Assembly: GCA_964625745.1 (NCBI GenBank)
Contig: CAZVCJ010000088.1
Location: forward strand, 1-16,421
From: CAZVCJ01 sp964625745
GTDB lineage: Bacteria; Chloroflexota; Anaerolineae; VGOG01
DNA: 16,421 nt
Direction of reading: 5' to 3'
The notes under the pieces were generated by a model, which searched no databases, was not told the origin of the DNA, and saw only the letters and a list, made by a program, of their open reading frames with translations. This document shows positions 6,980 through 13,559 of the stretch, piece by piece; position 1 is the stretch's first letter; the number at the start of each line of letters is the position of its first letter. The translations under genes were made by a program, and so were the position numbers.

Positions 6980-7432
6980 GTGGCTGCCCCGCCCATCGTC
7001 TGGAAGGGGCCTACCGTTAACCGTGATCTGAGCCGGGCCGGGCAACCCATTGATCTGATCGTCATCCACTACACCGCCAACGGCAGCGCTGCCGGTGCCA
7101 TCGCCTGGTTCAAGAAGCCCAGCGCCGAAGTCAGCGCCCACTACGTTATTGCCCGGGGAGGAGAGATCTTCCAACTCGTCCGGGACGGGGATACCGCCTG
7201 GCACGCCGGCCTGGGCCCGATTCCCGGGCTAAGCGACGCGGAGAACGCCAGACGGCGCCAGCGGAACAGTGAGATCCGCCCCAACCAACGGGGCATCGAG
7301 ATCGTCAACTGGGGCCTCTTGCAGAAGCGGGATGGGACCTTTTTCAACTGGACGAGCAACTGGACCGGCGTCCATCACGGGAACGTCGTTTCTGCTGGCG
7401 GCCGGCACTGGGAGCCCTTCACCGAGCCGTAG
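6980..7432 (+). CDS. N-acetylmuramoyl-L-alanine amidase domain, truncated by TAG
   Basis: The frame is the same as that of 6572-6961 and is open between the TAGs at 6959 and 7430. A GTG at 6980 could allow reinitiation, but its Shine-Dalgarno is weak. The protein is an Amidase_2 (PGRP-like zinc amidase) domain: LIVIHYTANGS carries the first zinc His, SAHYVIARGGEIFQLV follows, and DTAWHAG is the usual conserved strand motif. GIEIVNWG is also typical. The family cleaves the amide bond between N-acetylmuramic acid and L-alanine in peptidoglycan. The part made before the TAG at 7430 lacks the last zinc-binding segment, so it should be inactive unless the TAG is read through. No signal peptide is seen. 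Confidence 0.8.
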   Translation: MAAPPIVWKGPTVNRDLSRAGQPIDLIVIHYTANGSAAGAIAWFKKPSAEVSAHYVIARGGEIFQLVRDGDTAWHAGLGPIPGLSDAENARRRQRNSEIRPNQRGIEIVNWGLLQKRDGTFFNWTSNWTGVHHGNVVSAGGRHWEPFTEP

Positions 7433-7651
7433 TACGAGAGCCTGATCGAACTGGTATCGTACCTGTGCGACAAGCACGACGTTCCCGTGGCCTTGCCGCC
7501 GCAAGGGCCTGGTACCTACCACGAGCACGCTGAAGACCTGGCGGTGTTCCGTGGCATTCTGGGCCACGATGCTATAGACAGCGCCAAGGCTGATCCGGGA
7601 GACCACTTCGATTGGGAGCGGCTGAGGGCGGGGGTGGAAGGAGCTCCGTGA
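7433..7651 (+). pseudogene. C-terminal end of the amidase, after the second TAG
   Basis: Seventy-two more codons stay open in the same frame after TAG 7430, ending at TGA 7649. They read YESLIELVSYLCDKH at the start and end with GHDAIDSAKADPGDHFDW, the expected last motif of Amidase_2 domains, which holds the third zinc His and the conserved Lys/Asp. The preserved motif means the TAG is recent or is read through. EPFTEP-TAG-YESL is readily explained by a former Gln (CAG). Confidence 0.75.
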
Positions 7652-7811
7652 TCACCACCGGCGCTATCTGTTAGTACGCAATCTGAGTAATGTGGCTGGA
7701 ATTTTGCCATCTCTGAAGCAGCCTGTGCCCCAACCGCTGTCAGCATCAGGCAGTGAGCGCCCCCGTCATGGTGCTGTTACGGACGGGAGCAGTTTACCCG
7801 GAATTGGGCAT

Positions 7812-7840
7812 TTGACATCTGCCGCAACCTGTAGTAGAAT
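7812..7840 (+). promoter_or_regulatory. Promoter of leader element copy 2
   Basis: TTGACA (7812-7817), 17 bases and TAGAAT (7835-7840). Predicted start is near 7847. Confidence 0.8.
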
Positions 7841-7909
7841 GGCAACGTAAATCGGAATGTAGCATCGTCGCAGCCCTTGTCTCAATTGTAATTCATCGAG
7901 GAGGGTGAT

Positions 7910-7921
7910 ATGGAAGATTGA
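7910..7921 (+). CDS. 3-codon ORF (M-E-D-stop) in leader element copy 2
   Basis: ATG GAA GAT TGA, followed at once by an in-frame TAG. It differs from copy 1 by one codon (AAA to GAA) but keeps length and stop. The Shine-Dalgarno lies four bases upstream. Confidence 0.5.
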   Translation: MED

Positions 7922-7922
7922 T

Positions 7923-7975
7923 AGCCGACCCCTGGCCGGAGAGCTATCCCGGTGGGTGTTCGGCTGTTTATTTTA
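7923..7975 (+). terminator. Terminator-like hairpin, leader element copy 2
   Basis: AGCCGA (7923-7928) pairs with TCGGCT (7960-7965), followed by GTTTATTTT. The stem starts one base after the mini-ORF stop, exactly as in copy 1. The outer stem is 6 bp because the next pair is a C-T mismatch. Confidence 0.6.
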
Positions 7976-8093
7976 CTTGGGTGAATAACTTTCGGAAGAA
8001 TAGTAGGAGGGACTGGCAACTTTATTCCAATAACAAGGCGATTTCCTGTGGACACTCAAAGACACCCTGTTTTTTCCGGGCACGGCATCGAGT

Positions 8094-8149
8094 TTTCTTA
8101 ACGAGCCGTCATTCCGTCGTCTGTTTCTTAACGACACGTTCGGAATGAC
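8094..8149. repeat. Palindromic repeat upstream of the membrane-protein gene
   Basis: GTCATTCCG (8108-8116) and CGGAATGAC (8141-8149) form a perfect 9-bp inverted repeat, with inner TCGT/ACGA pairing. TTTCTTAACGA occurs twice in direct orientation (8094-8104 and 8124-8134). It looks like a dispersed repeat. It overlaps the alternative upstream ATG at 8145, which makes that start unlikely. Confidence 0.5.
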
Positions 8150-8165
8150 AGAAGGGGGCAAGAAG

Positions 8166-9956
8166 ATGAACTGGAACAGCAAGCATCACCGTCTCGTCTC
8201 GAACACACTGCTGATAGCTGCTATCGTTGTAGCATGTCTGTTTGTTGTCCCGCATCCCGTACATGGCGATGGGAATCCCTGTGCCGGGGCTGACTATCTG
8301 CTTGAGGCAGAGGATTTTGAAGCAGCCAAGACGAAGTATTTGGAACTGCTCAGCAAACCGGAAGCGGTAGACTGCGCGATAGCAGGACTCAAGGAGCTTA
8401 AAGAGGCTCAAGAAACCAAGACACAGGCTCAGCCGGAAAGTGTGGCCCTGCTCAGGGACGATCTCACAGTCGTTGGCATTCAGTCCTGTCCCACCATTCT
8501 GCCCAACTGGCTACGCTCCTGGTTTCGATGCCAGACACGGTATGAAGGTTTAGAAACGCTGGCGATCCCTCTATCTACCGAGATCTTCACCACTATCGAA
8601 GAGGTAGATGATATAACCGCCCTCCTGGTGAACGCCGACTCTGGCGATATGCTTACGCTCAAGACAGGAGAGCTTACGACCGTGTCTGATCTAGCAGTGG
8701 TGGCGGTTGAGGTGAGCGACGTTGAGACAGGCAATGGCACCTACTCTGGGTCCCTCGACCTGCTGCCCGCCGATAAAGACAAAGGCGAGTTCACGCTTGA
8801 GTTGAAGCTGCGGGATTCGATCTGGTGGGTGATTCTAACAGTGCTGCTAGGTGTGTTCATTTCCACCGTGGTGCGCATTACTTACAACAAATGGCACCCG
8901 CTCAGGTTCTTGGATGGGGAGTTAGACCGGCTGTTAAACAGGATCGAGCAAGAGGGGGTTTCCGCGCCTGTAAAAGATCCCCAGGACAATTGGGACAAAA
9001 GGCTGAAACGCTACAGCATTGTGGAGAAAAGCAAAGGGCGGGTCGAGAAATTGCGAAAAGAACTGGGAACCCTCGTGCGAGATCACACTGTCGCTTCATT
9101 GGCAGCGACCTCAGAAGACCCAGCTGTGAAGCAGTGGTACGCAGACAAGAAGGCCGAAGAGTCGTTGCTCGAGGCTATCAAAGGATTCGCGCAGGAGGTG
9201 CAGTTTCCAGTGCACCGGGCCTTCAAGGCGGCACATGGGGAGGCACTCCAGGTTCCGGACGAGTATAAGCCAATGCTGTTGGCCACGGCCGAGTCTGTGA
9301 TATACCGGCCGGCTGCCAATTCGGGCGATCAGCCAACGCCAATCGCCAACGATGGTGAACTGCAGCAGATGCGCACCAAGCTCACGGGACTTACAGATCT
9401 TTTGAAGCGGGCTGAACGCGTTCTTTACTTCGTCCGCGTTTGTCTCCAGCTCAAAGACGATATCAACGAGAACAATCTTGTGTACCCCCAGCAGAAGATG
9501 CAGTTCTATGATGCCCGTGGGCTGCTGAATGCGGTTTCCGCGCGGGTCAAAAAAGAGCTTGACCTCGCACAGTGGGATGATCTTGTGACCAAGCTGGACA
9601 AGACAATGGACACGCTCCATGCCCTGTCGGTGGCCTCGGGTGGCCGCGGATGGATAACTGTCGCTGAGGTTAAGCCTGCTCGGGCTGCGGAGCTTGTCCC
9701 AGAGGTGCGCGAATTCATGGAGAAGGCTGTCGAGTTGCTCTACCCCGGGTATCTGGCTTTCAGGTATTACGTGCCAATTCCCAACCTGATTTCATTGGTA
9801 TTGGCATTGGCCTTTGCCCTTACAACCGAGTACTTCAGCAAGACCTTCGGCACGCAGTCCGACTACATCGCCGCCTTTGCCTGGGGCCTGGGCGTTGATA
9901 CAGCGACCAAGACCATTCCGGCTATTCTGGCAGGGCTTGGCCTAAGCAAGTCATGA
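8166..9956 (+). CDS. Membrane protein of unknown function with signal peptide and long coiled-coil-like cytoplasmic part
   Basis: I do not recognise this 596-residue protein. ATG 8166 is preferred over ATG 8145 because GGGGG lies seven bases upstream and a signal peptide begins there (residues 1-34, ending PVHG). Residues 40-85 resemble a TPR-like helical hairpin (AEDFEAAKTKYLELL). A predicted beta-rich outer region follows, with two Cys (SCPT and FRCQ) that could pair. A membrane segment spans about 219-238 (WWVILTVLLGVFISTVV). Residues 245-530 are charged and helical, probably cytoplasmic. The C-terminus has hydrophobic segments near 538-553 and 566-577, including DYIAAFAWGLGVDTATK, a pattern I have seen at the C-terminus of other bacterial membrane proteins of unknown role. 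Leader element copy 2 lies upstream and may control it. A hairpin follows the stop. Confidence 0.75.
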   Translation: MNWNSKHHRLVSNTLLIAAIVVACLFVVPHPVHGDGNPCAGADYLLEAEDFEAAKTKYLELLSKPEAVDCAIAGLKELKEAQETKTQAQPESVALLRDDLTVVGIQSCPTILPNWLRSWFRCQTRYEGLETLAIPLSTEIFTTIEEVDDITALLVNADSGDMLTLKTGELTTVSDLAVVAVEVSDVETGNGTYSGSLDLLPADKDKGEFTLELKLRDSIWWVILTVLLGVFISTVVRITYNKWHPLRFLDGELDRLLNRIEQEGVSAPVKDPQDNWDKRLKRYSIVEKSKGRVEKLRKELGTLVRDHTVASLAATSEDPAVKQWYADKKAEESLLEAIKGFAQEVQFPVHRAFKAAHGEALQVPDEYKPMLLATAESVIYRPAANSGDQPTPIANDGELQQMRTKLTGLTDLLKRAERVLYFVRVCLQLKDDINENNLVYPQQKMQFYDARGLLNAVSARVKKELDLAQWDDLVTKLDKTMDTLHALSVASGGRGWITVAEVKPARAAELVPEVREFMEKAVELLYPGYLAFRYYVPIPNLISLVLALAFALTTEYFSKTFGTQSDYIAAFAWGLGVDTATKTIPAILAGLGLSKS

Positions 9957-9993
9957 GATAGCCAAAAAGAACAAGGGGCGCACCTCGGAGGAA

Positions 9994-10030
9994 AGGGCCG
10001 GCACTTTAGTTTCGCTGGCCCTCATTTGTT
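9994..10030 (+). terminator. Probable intrinsic terminator of the membrane-protein gene
   Basis: AGGGCCGGC (9994-10002) pairs with GCTGGCCCT (10014-10022), a 9-bp stem with one G-U, followed by CATTTGTT. The T-run is short, so strength is uncertain. Confidence 0.55.
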
Positions 10031-10100
10031 GCGTCTCAGGTGGCCCGCTTGCCCATTCCCCGCGCCCACCCTTCCCTCGTTCGTTCCCACCCCCAACCTG

Positions 10101-10120
10101 ACCATTCGCCAACGAATGGT
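10101..10120. promoter_or_regulatory. Perfect palindrome abutting a promoter
   Basis: ACCATTCG (10101-10108), loop CCAA and CGAATGGT (10113-10120) form an 8-bp hairpin or operator. Its last base is the first base of the -35 box of the promoter at 10120. A repressor or activator site is plausible. No T-run follows, so a terminator is less likely. Confidence 0.5.
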
Positions 10121-10148
10121 TGACCTCTCCCCCTCATTCTGCTATAAT
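10120..10148 (+). promoter_or_regulatory. Consensus promoter with no intact gene behind it
   Basis: TTGACC (10120-10125), 17 bases and TATAAT (10143-10148). It matches the promoter at 81-109 at all but about three positions over 30. Only a 16-codon ORF lies downstream on this strand before the opposing toxin gene. Confidence 0.7.
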
Positions 10149-10199
10149 AATCCCGCACAGTGCTACCTTTCATCACTGATGACTGGAGGCTGAAACCGT

Positions 10200-10250
10200 A
10201 TGTCCTTGGACGATTTCCTGACAGCTCATGACAGGTCTCCTAATCACTAG
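10200..10250 (+). CDS. 16-residue ORF or gene remnant
   Basis: ATG 10200 follows TGGAGGCTGAAACCGT, with GGAGG nine bases upstream, and reads MSLDDFLTAHDRSPNH to TAG. A strong promoter and a fair Shine-Dalgarno suggest it is, or was, the start of an expressed gene. It may be a real small protein, or the stub of a gene cut when the neighbouring toxin/antitoxin genes arrived. Confidence 0.3.
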   Translation: MSLDDFLTAHDRSPNH

Positions 10251-10273
10251 CAGACGGCCCGCTGATCATGCTG

Positions 10274-10681
10274 TCACACCAGGGCGGTGCAGTCGGCGAT
10301 CAGCGTGGGTAGATTGGGAATTTGGAAGCTGATGCCAGGGGCAGGTTTGCGGTTGTGCTTGATGTTGGGAGACTCGTGTAAATGGTGGGGAAAGGTTGAG
10401 GCTAGCTCGGGGTTCTCTGGGTGGGGCTGCGGGTCATACCAACGAACGGCTTCCTCACCTCGGAAGACATCATAGGTATAGTCCAGGATCTCACCGTCAG
10501 AGAGGTCTACCAGTTCGCGCACGCGCAGTTCCAGGCCATTGTGAAACCATACACGCCCTCTGACCAGACCAGTGGTTGCACCCGTGGTAAAAAGGTGAAG
10601 CGATGATGATGAAATCTCAGGATATTGCGAAGGAAGCGTGTAGAGTAGATGCTCATACGCCAAACGTGAGAATCTGGGCAT
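10274..10681 (-). CDS. TumE-like (DUF6516) toxin
   Basis: This 135-residue protein has the features of the TumE/DUF6516 toxin family: a beta-rich N-terminal half (GRVWFHNGLELRVRELVDL), a Y-[DE]-x-F-R-like strand region (LDYTYDVFRGEEAVRWYD), and the P.HP.....FPHHLH motif (PHPENPELASTFPHHLHE). Its ATG overlaps the stop of the upstream gene by one base (TGATG), giving coupled translation as in toxin/antitoxin operons. The target of the toxin is not apparent from the sequence. It is about the usual length and appears intact. Confidence 0.8.
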   Translation of the reverse strand: MPRFSRLAYEHLLYTLPSQYPEISSSSLHLFTTGATTGLVRGRVWFHNGLELRVRELVDLSDGEILDYTYDVFRGEEAVRWYDPQPHPENPELASTFPHHLHESPNIKHNRKPAPGISFQIPNLPTLIADCTALV

Positions 10682-10986
10682 CAGACCAACTCCAGGACAG
10701 GTTCCTCCGGGAGCAGATCAACTACTCCGCCAGTAGTCTGGCTGCGCAAACGCTCCAATCGTCGCCGTGACAATTGCTCCAACGCCGCCTCCCGTTTGAG
10801 CTTGAGCTTGTAGTAACCAGCCCACTCGGAGAAGTCTTCACGATGCTGTCCATCGTCCAACTTGCCCTGGGAATAGAGTTCGTAGAAGTCGGCTGAACTG
10901 AGCCAGTAGCGCTGTTCAAACTTGCGCAAGGCCCGATCGGCAGCCCGCAGGTCATCCAGTATATCGCTAAGAGTAATGGTCGCCAT
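10681..10986 (-). CDS. Antitoxin partner of the TumE-like toxin
   Basis: This 101-residue protein starts at ATG 10986, behind GAGGTG. A longer frame up to 11049 exists, but it would begin upstream of the predicted transcript start. Residues 1-30 form a helical segment (LSDILDDLRAADRALRKFE). Then comes SSADFYELYSQGKLDDG and EWAGYYKLKLKREA, a pattern known in small proteins encoded next to DUF6516 toxins (from memory). No DNA-binding motif is obvious. Gene order antitoxin-toxin and the 1-base overlap support the pairing. Promoter at 11021-11049. Confidence 0.7.
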   Translation of the reverse strand: MATITLSDILDDLRAADRALRKFEQRYWLSSADFYELYSQGKLDDGQHREDFSEWAGYYKLKLKREAALEQLSRRRLERLRSQTTGGVVDLLPEEPVLELV

Positions 10987-10999
10987 GTCACTCACCTCA

Positions 11000-11028
11000 T
11001 TGGTTAGCTTGTCTGCCACAATTATACT
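11000..11028 (+). promoter_or_regulatory. Possible promoter of the RACo-like gene
   Basis: TTGGTT (11000-11005), 17 bases and TATACT (11023-11028). The predicted start is near 11035, leaving about 17 bases to ATG 11052. It is weaker than the opposing promoter and physically overlaps it. Confidence 0.45.
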
Positions 11029-11049
11029 CGAAAAAAGGAATGGAGACAA
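11021..11049 (-). promoter_or_regulatory. Promoter of the toxin/antitoxin operon
   Basis: On the minus strand TTGTCT (11049-11044), 17 bases and TATAAT (11026-11021). The predicted start is near 11014, giving a leader of about 28 bases. The -10 overlaps the opposite-strand -10 at 11023-11028. Confidence 0.7.
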
Positions 11050-11051
11050 AT

Positions 11052-12857
11052 ATGTCCTATCAAGTTGATTTCGAACCCCTCGGTCGGCGCTTGCGAGTTG
11101 ACCGGAGCGTCTCTATACTGACCGCTGCTCAGCAGGCCGGGGTGGGCCTGGTTTCTATCTGCGGAGGAAAGGGGACCTGCGGCCGCTGTAAAATACGGGT
11201 TCTCGAAGGCCAGGTCTCGCCGTTGAGCGAAACTGAGGGGAAGAAGCTCAAGCCAGAAGAGATAGCCAGGGGCTATCGCCTGGCCTGCCAGGCCGAGGTG
11301 CTGAGCGATCTCAAGCTCCACATCCCACCCCCATCGCTGACCGCTGCCCAGCGCACCCAGGTGGAGGGGCAAGAGCTGACGGTGCCAGTCGTCCCCGTGG
11401 TGGTGGGTCGCGACGTTCGGCTCCCCCCACCTACGCGGGAGGACATCCGCTCCGACCTGGATCGGATGTGGGATCATCTGGCGGAGACGCTGGGCCTGAG
11501 TGATCTGACCGTGGACTTCGCCCTGCTGCGCCAACTTTCTACTCGTCTGAGGGAGGAGGGATGGTCAGGCACGGTCGGCTTGCGGGGCCAGGAGGTGGTC
11601 AACTTCAGCCCGCTGAGACGCGAGCTGCTGGGTCTGGCCGTTGACGTGGGGACGACCAAGCTGGCTGGCTACCTGGTGGAGCTGGAGACGGGGCGAACCC
11701 TGGCTGCGGCAGGGGCCATGAATCCTCAGATCGCCTACGGCGAGGACGTGATGGCCCGCATCGCCTACGCCATGGAAGGGGAGCAGCAGGCGGCTACTTT
11801 GCGCGAAGCCGTCGTCGGTGCCGTGAACGACCTGGCCCACGAACTCTGCACCCAGAGCGGCCATCATCCTGAGGAAATCGTGGAAGCGGTGGTGGTAGGC
11901 AACACCGCCATGCACCACCTCTTCCTCGGCCTGCCCGTGAGACAACTGGGCCTGGCGCCTTATCTGGCGGCGGTCAGCGAGGCTTTGGATCTGAAAGCCA
12001 GGGAGGTGGGGCTGGAGATCGCCCCCGGCGGCTACGTCCACTTGCTCCCCAATATCGCTGGCTTCGTGGGGGCCGACCACGTGGCCATGATCCTTTCCAC
12101 GGAGATTGGCGAGGCCGAGGGAGCGGTGCTGGGGCTGGACATCGGCACCAACACCGAGGTGGTTTTGAGAGCCAACGGTCGCCTCATTGCCTGCTCCACC
12201 GCCTCAGGCCCGGCTTTCGAGGGGGCGCACATCAAGGATGGCATGCGGGCTGCCGAGGGGGCCATCGAGCGATTGCGCATCGTGGACTCTGGGGTGGAGT
12301 ACCAGACCATCGGCGACGCCCCGCCAGTGGGGCTCTGCGGCTCAGGCGTTCTGGATGCGGTGGCCCAACTTCGCCAGTTGGGAGTGCTGGACGAGCGGGG
12401 CAACATGGGCCATCACCCCGGCGTGCGGCGCACCGAGCACGGCCCGGAGTTTGTCCTGGTGACAGCCGGTGAGGGAGGGAGCGACCGTGAAGTGGTCATC
12501 ACCCGAGGCGACGTGGGCGAGATTCAACTGGCCAAGGGGGCCATTCGAGCGGGGATCAACATCCTCCTGGATGAGGCCGGCCTGTCCGAGCAGGACCTTG
12601 ACCAGGTGGTCATAGCGGGGGCTTTCGGCACTTACATTGACGTGTCCAGCGCCATCGTCATCGGTATGTTTCCGCCCCTGCCCCTGGAGCGCTTCAACCA
12701 GGTGGGCAACGCGGCGGGCATGGGCGCCAAGCTGGCCCTCGTCTCCAGGGATCAGCGAGCCAGGGCCGCCGAGATCGCCCGCCAGGTCGAATACATTGAG
12801 CTGACTAACGACAAGCGTTTCGTTGATGAGTTCGCCAAGGCGATGTATCTCAAGTGA
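11052..12857 (+). CDS. RACo-type 2Fe-2S/ASKHA reductive activator of corrinoid proteins
   Basis: This 601-residue protein starts at ATG 11052, with GGAG six bases upstream. The ATG at 11040 has its GGA directly adjacent and is less likely. Residues 1-95 are a plant-type ferredoxin domain with Cys37, Cys43, Cys46 and Cys79 for a 2Fe-2S cluster. A linker domain (about 120-185) and an actin-like ASKHA ATPase domain follow: LAVDVGTTKLAGYL, VVGNTAMHHLFLGL, LGLDIGTNTEVVL, GLCGSGVLDAV and AGAFGTYIDV. This is the DUF4445/RACo architecture. Such proteins use ATP to re-reduce inactive Co(II) corrinoid in methyl-transfer systems, in the cytoplasm. No corrinoid methyltransferase is present in the window, so the partner is unknown. 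It is full length with no odd residues seen. Confidence 0.88.
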   Translation: MSYQVDFEPLGRRLRVDRSVSILTAAQQAGVGLVSICGGKGTCGRCKIRVLEGQVSPLSETEGKKLKPEEIARGYRLACQAEVLSDLKLHIPPPSLTAAQRTQVEGQELTVPVVPVVVGRDVRLPPPTREDIRSDLDRMWDHLAETLGLSDLTVDFALLRQLSTRLREEGWSGTVGLRGQEVVNFSPLRRELLGLAVDVGTTKLAGYLVELETGRTLAAAGAMNPQIAYGEDVMARIAYAMEGEQQAATLREAVVGAVNDLAHELCTQSGHHPEEIVEAVVVGNTAMHHLFLGLPVRQLGLAPYLAAVSEALDLKAREVGLEIAPGGYVHLLPNIAGFVGADHVAMILSTEIGEAEGAVLGLDIGTNTEVVLRANGRLIACSTASGPAFEGAHIKDGMRAAEGAIERLRIVDSGVEYQTIGDAPPVGLCGSGVLDAVAQLRQLGVLDERGNMGHHPGVRRTEHGPEFVLVTAGEGGSDREVVITRGDVGEIQLAKGAIRAGINILLDEAGLSEQDLDQVVIAGAFGTYIDVSSAIVIGMFPPLPLERFNQVGNAAGMGAKLALVSRDQRARAAEIARQVEYIELTNDKRFVDEFAKAMYLK

Positions 12858-12889
12858 GCTAGAGTTGAGTCATGACCAAGAGGTATGAG

Positions 12890-12914
12890 ACGTAAAACGT
12901 GAAACGTGAAACGT
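12890..12914. repeat. 7-bp tandem repeat between convergent genes
   Basis: About 3.6 units of ACGTRAA (ACGTAAA, ACGTGAA, ACGTGAA, ACGT) lie in the 56-base gap between the convergent genes. They touch the stop codon of the phosphatase gene. This resembles scattered short repeats of environmental Chloroflexota genomes (from memory). Confidence 0.6.
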
Positions 12915-13534
12915 CATTGGTGTAGGTGGCAGGTATCGTTGATCAGTACGGCGGTGAAGATACCATCGTGGTGCTCGAAGACGTTGAGGCAGGCGTTGTC
13001 CTGCTGGATGCGCCAGAAGTGGGAATTGCCCAGGCCCAGCATGGCACAGACCAGTACCTTGTTCACCACCTGATGGGCCACTAGCAGGATGACCTGACTC
13101 TCGTGGCGAGTGGAGGCATCTTTCAGGGCGGCCATTCCTCGGAGGCGCACCTGGCGCAGGCTCTCGCCGTGGGGAAATTTGACGCGGTGGGGTGTCTCCA
13201 GCCAGCGCGGGTAGAGATCGGGATGGGCTTGGGCGACCTCGTCATGTGACAGCCCTTGCCAGTCGCCGTAGTTGATGTCAATGATGCCCGGCAATGGCTG
13301 CACCAGCAGGCCGAGTTTCTGAGCCGTTGGCTGGGCCGTCTCCATTGCCCGCCTCAGGGGGCTGGAGTAGACCGCGACAATAGGGTGGTCGGCGAGCCGC
13401 TCTGCCATAGCACGGGCTTGAGCCAGCCCCGTATCGTCCAGCGGCAGGTCAACCCGACCCCGGAAGCGCTCGCCGGCCCCGGCTCCGACGTTCCACGCTG
13501 TTTGGCCGTGGCGCACCAGGATGATTCGGGTCAT
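12914..13534 (-). CDS. Histidine phosphatase (phosphoglycerate mutase/CobC-like)
   Basis: This 206-residue protein starts at ATG 13534, behind GAGG; the longer frame overlaps tatA and is rejected. Residues 8-10 are the catalytic RHG of the histidine phosphatase superfamily. YSSPLRRAMETAQ (56-68), INYGDWQGLS (87-96), PHGES (121-125) and LLVAHQ with the second His154 follow in the usual order. It hydrolyses or transfers phosphate on a small molecule in the cytoplasm. Broad phosphatase, alpha-ribazole phosphatase (CobC) and phosphoglycerate mutase cannot be told apart here. It starts 25 bases after tatA and is probably cotranscribed with it. Confidence 0.88.
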   Translation of the reverse strand: MTRIILVRHGQTAWNVGAGAGERFRGRVDLPLDDTGLAQARAMAERLADHPIVAVYSSPLRRAMETAQPTAQKLGLLVQPLPGIIDINYGDWQGLSHDEVAQAHPDLYPRWLETPHRVKFPHGESLRQVRLRGMAALKDASTRHESQVILLVAHQVVNKVLVCAMLGLGNSHFWRIQQDNACLNVFEHHDGIFTAVLINDTCHLHQ

Positions 13535-13559
13535 GCTGGACCTCGCGGAGAACCCTTTT

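Larger units (their letters stand above)
7847..7975 (+). ncRNA. Predicted ~129-nt leader RNA or small RNA, copy 2
   Basis: It runs from the predicted start to the hairpin at 7923-7975 and contains the Shine-Dalgarno GAGGAGGG and the 3-codon ORF. If the terminator is passed, transcription would reach the membrane-protein gene at 8166. Confidence 0.5.
7736..7985 (+). repeat. Leader/sRNA element, copy 2
   Basis: This is the second copy of the element at 3664-3905 and has the same order of landmarks. It lies upstream of the membrane-protein gene at 8166. The remaining bases between 7652 and 7736 show nothing recognisable. Ends are approximate. Confidence 0.75.

Noticed and set aside
8145..8165. 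ATG 8145 as start of the membrane-protein gene
   Set aside because: It lies in a palindromic repeat and has no Shine-Dalgarno. ATG 8166 has one and begins a proper signal peptide.
10421..10606. Plus-strand frame opposite the toxin gene
   Set aside because: It has no ribosome-binding site or family motif, and the minus-strand toxin motif is clear.
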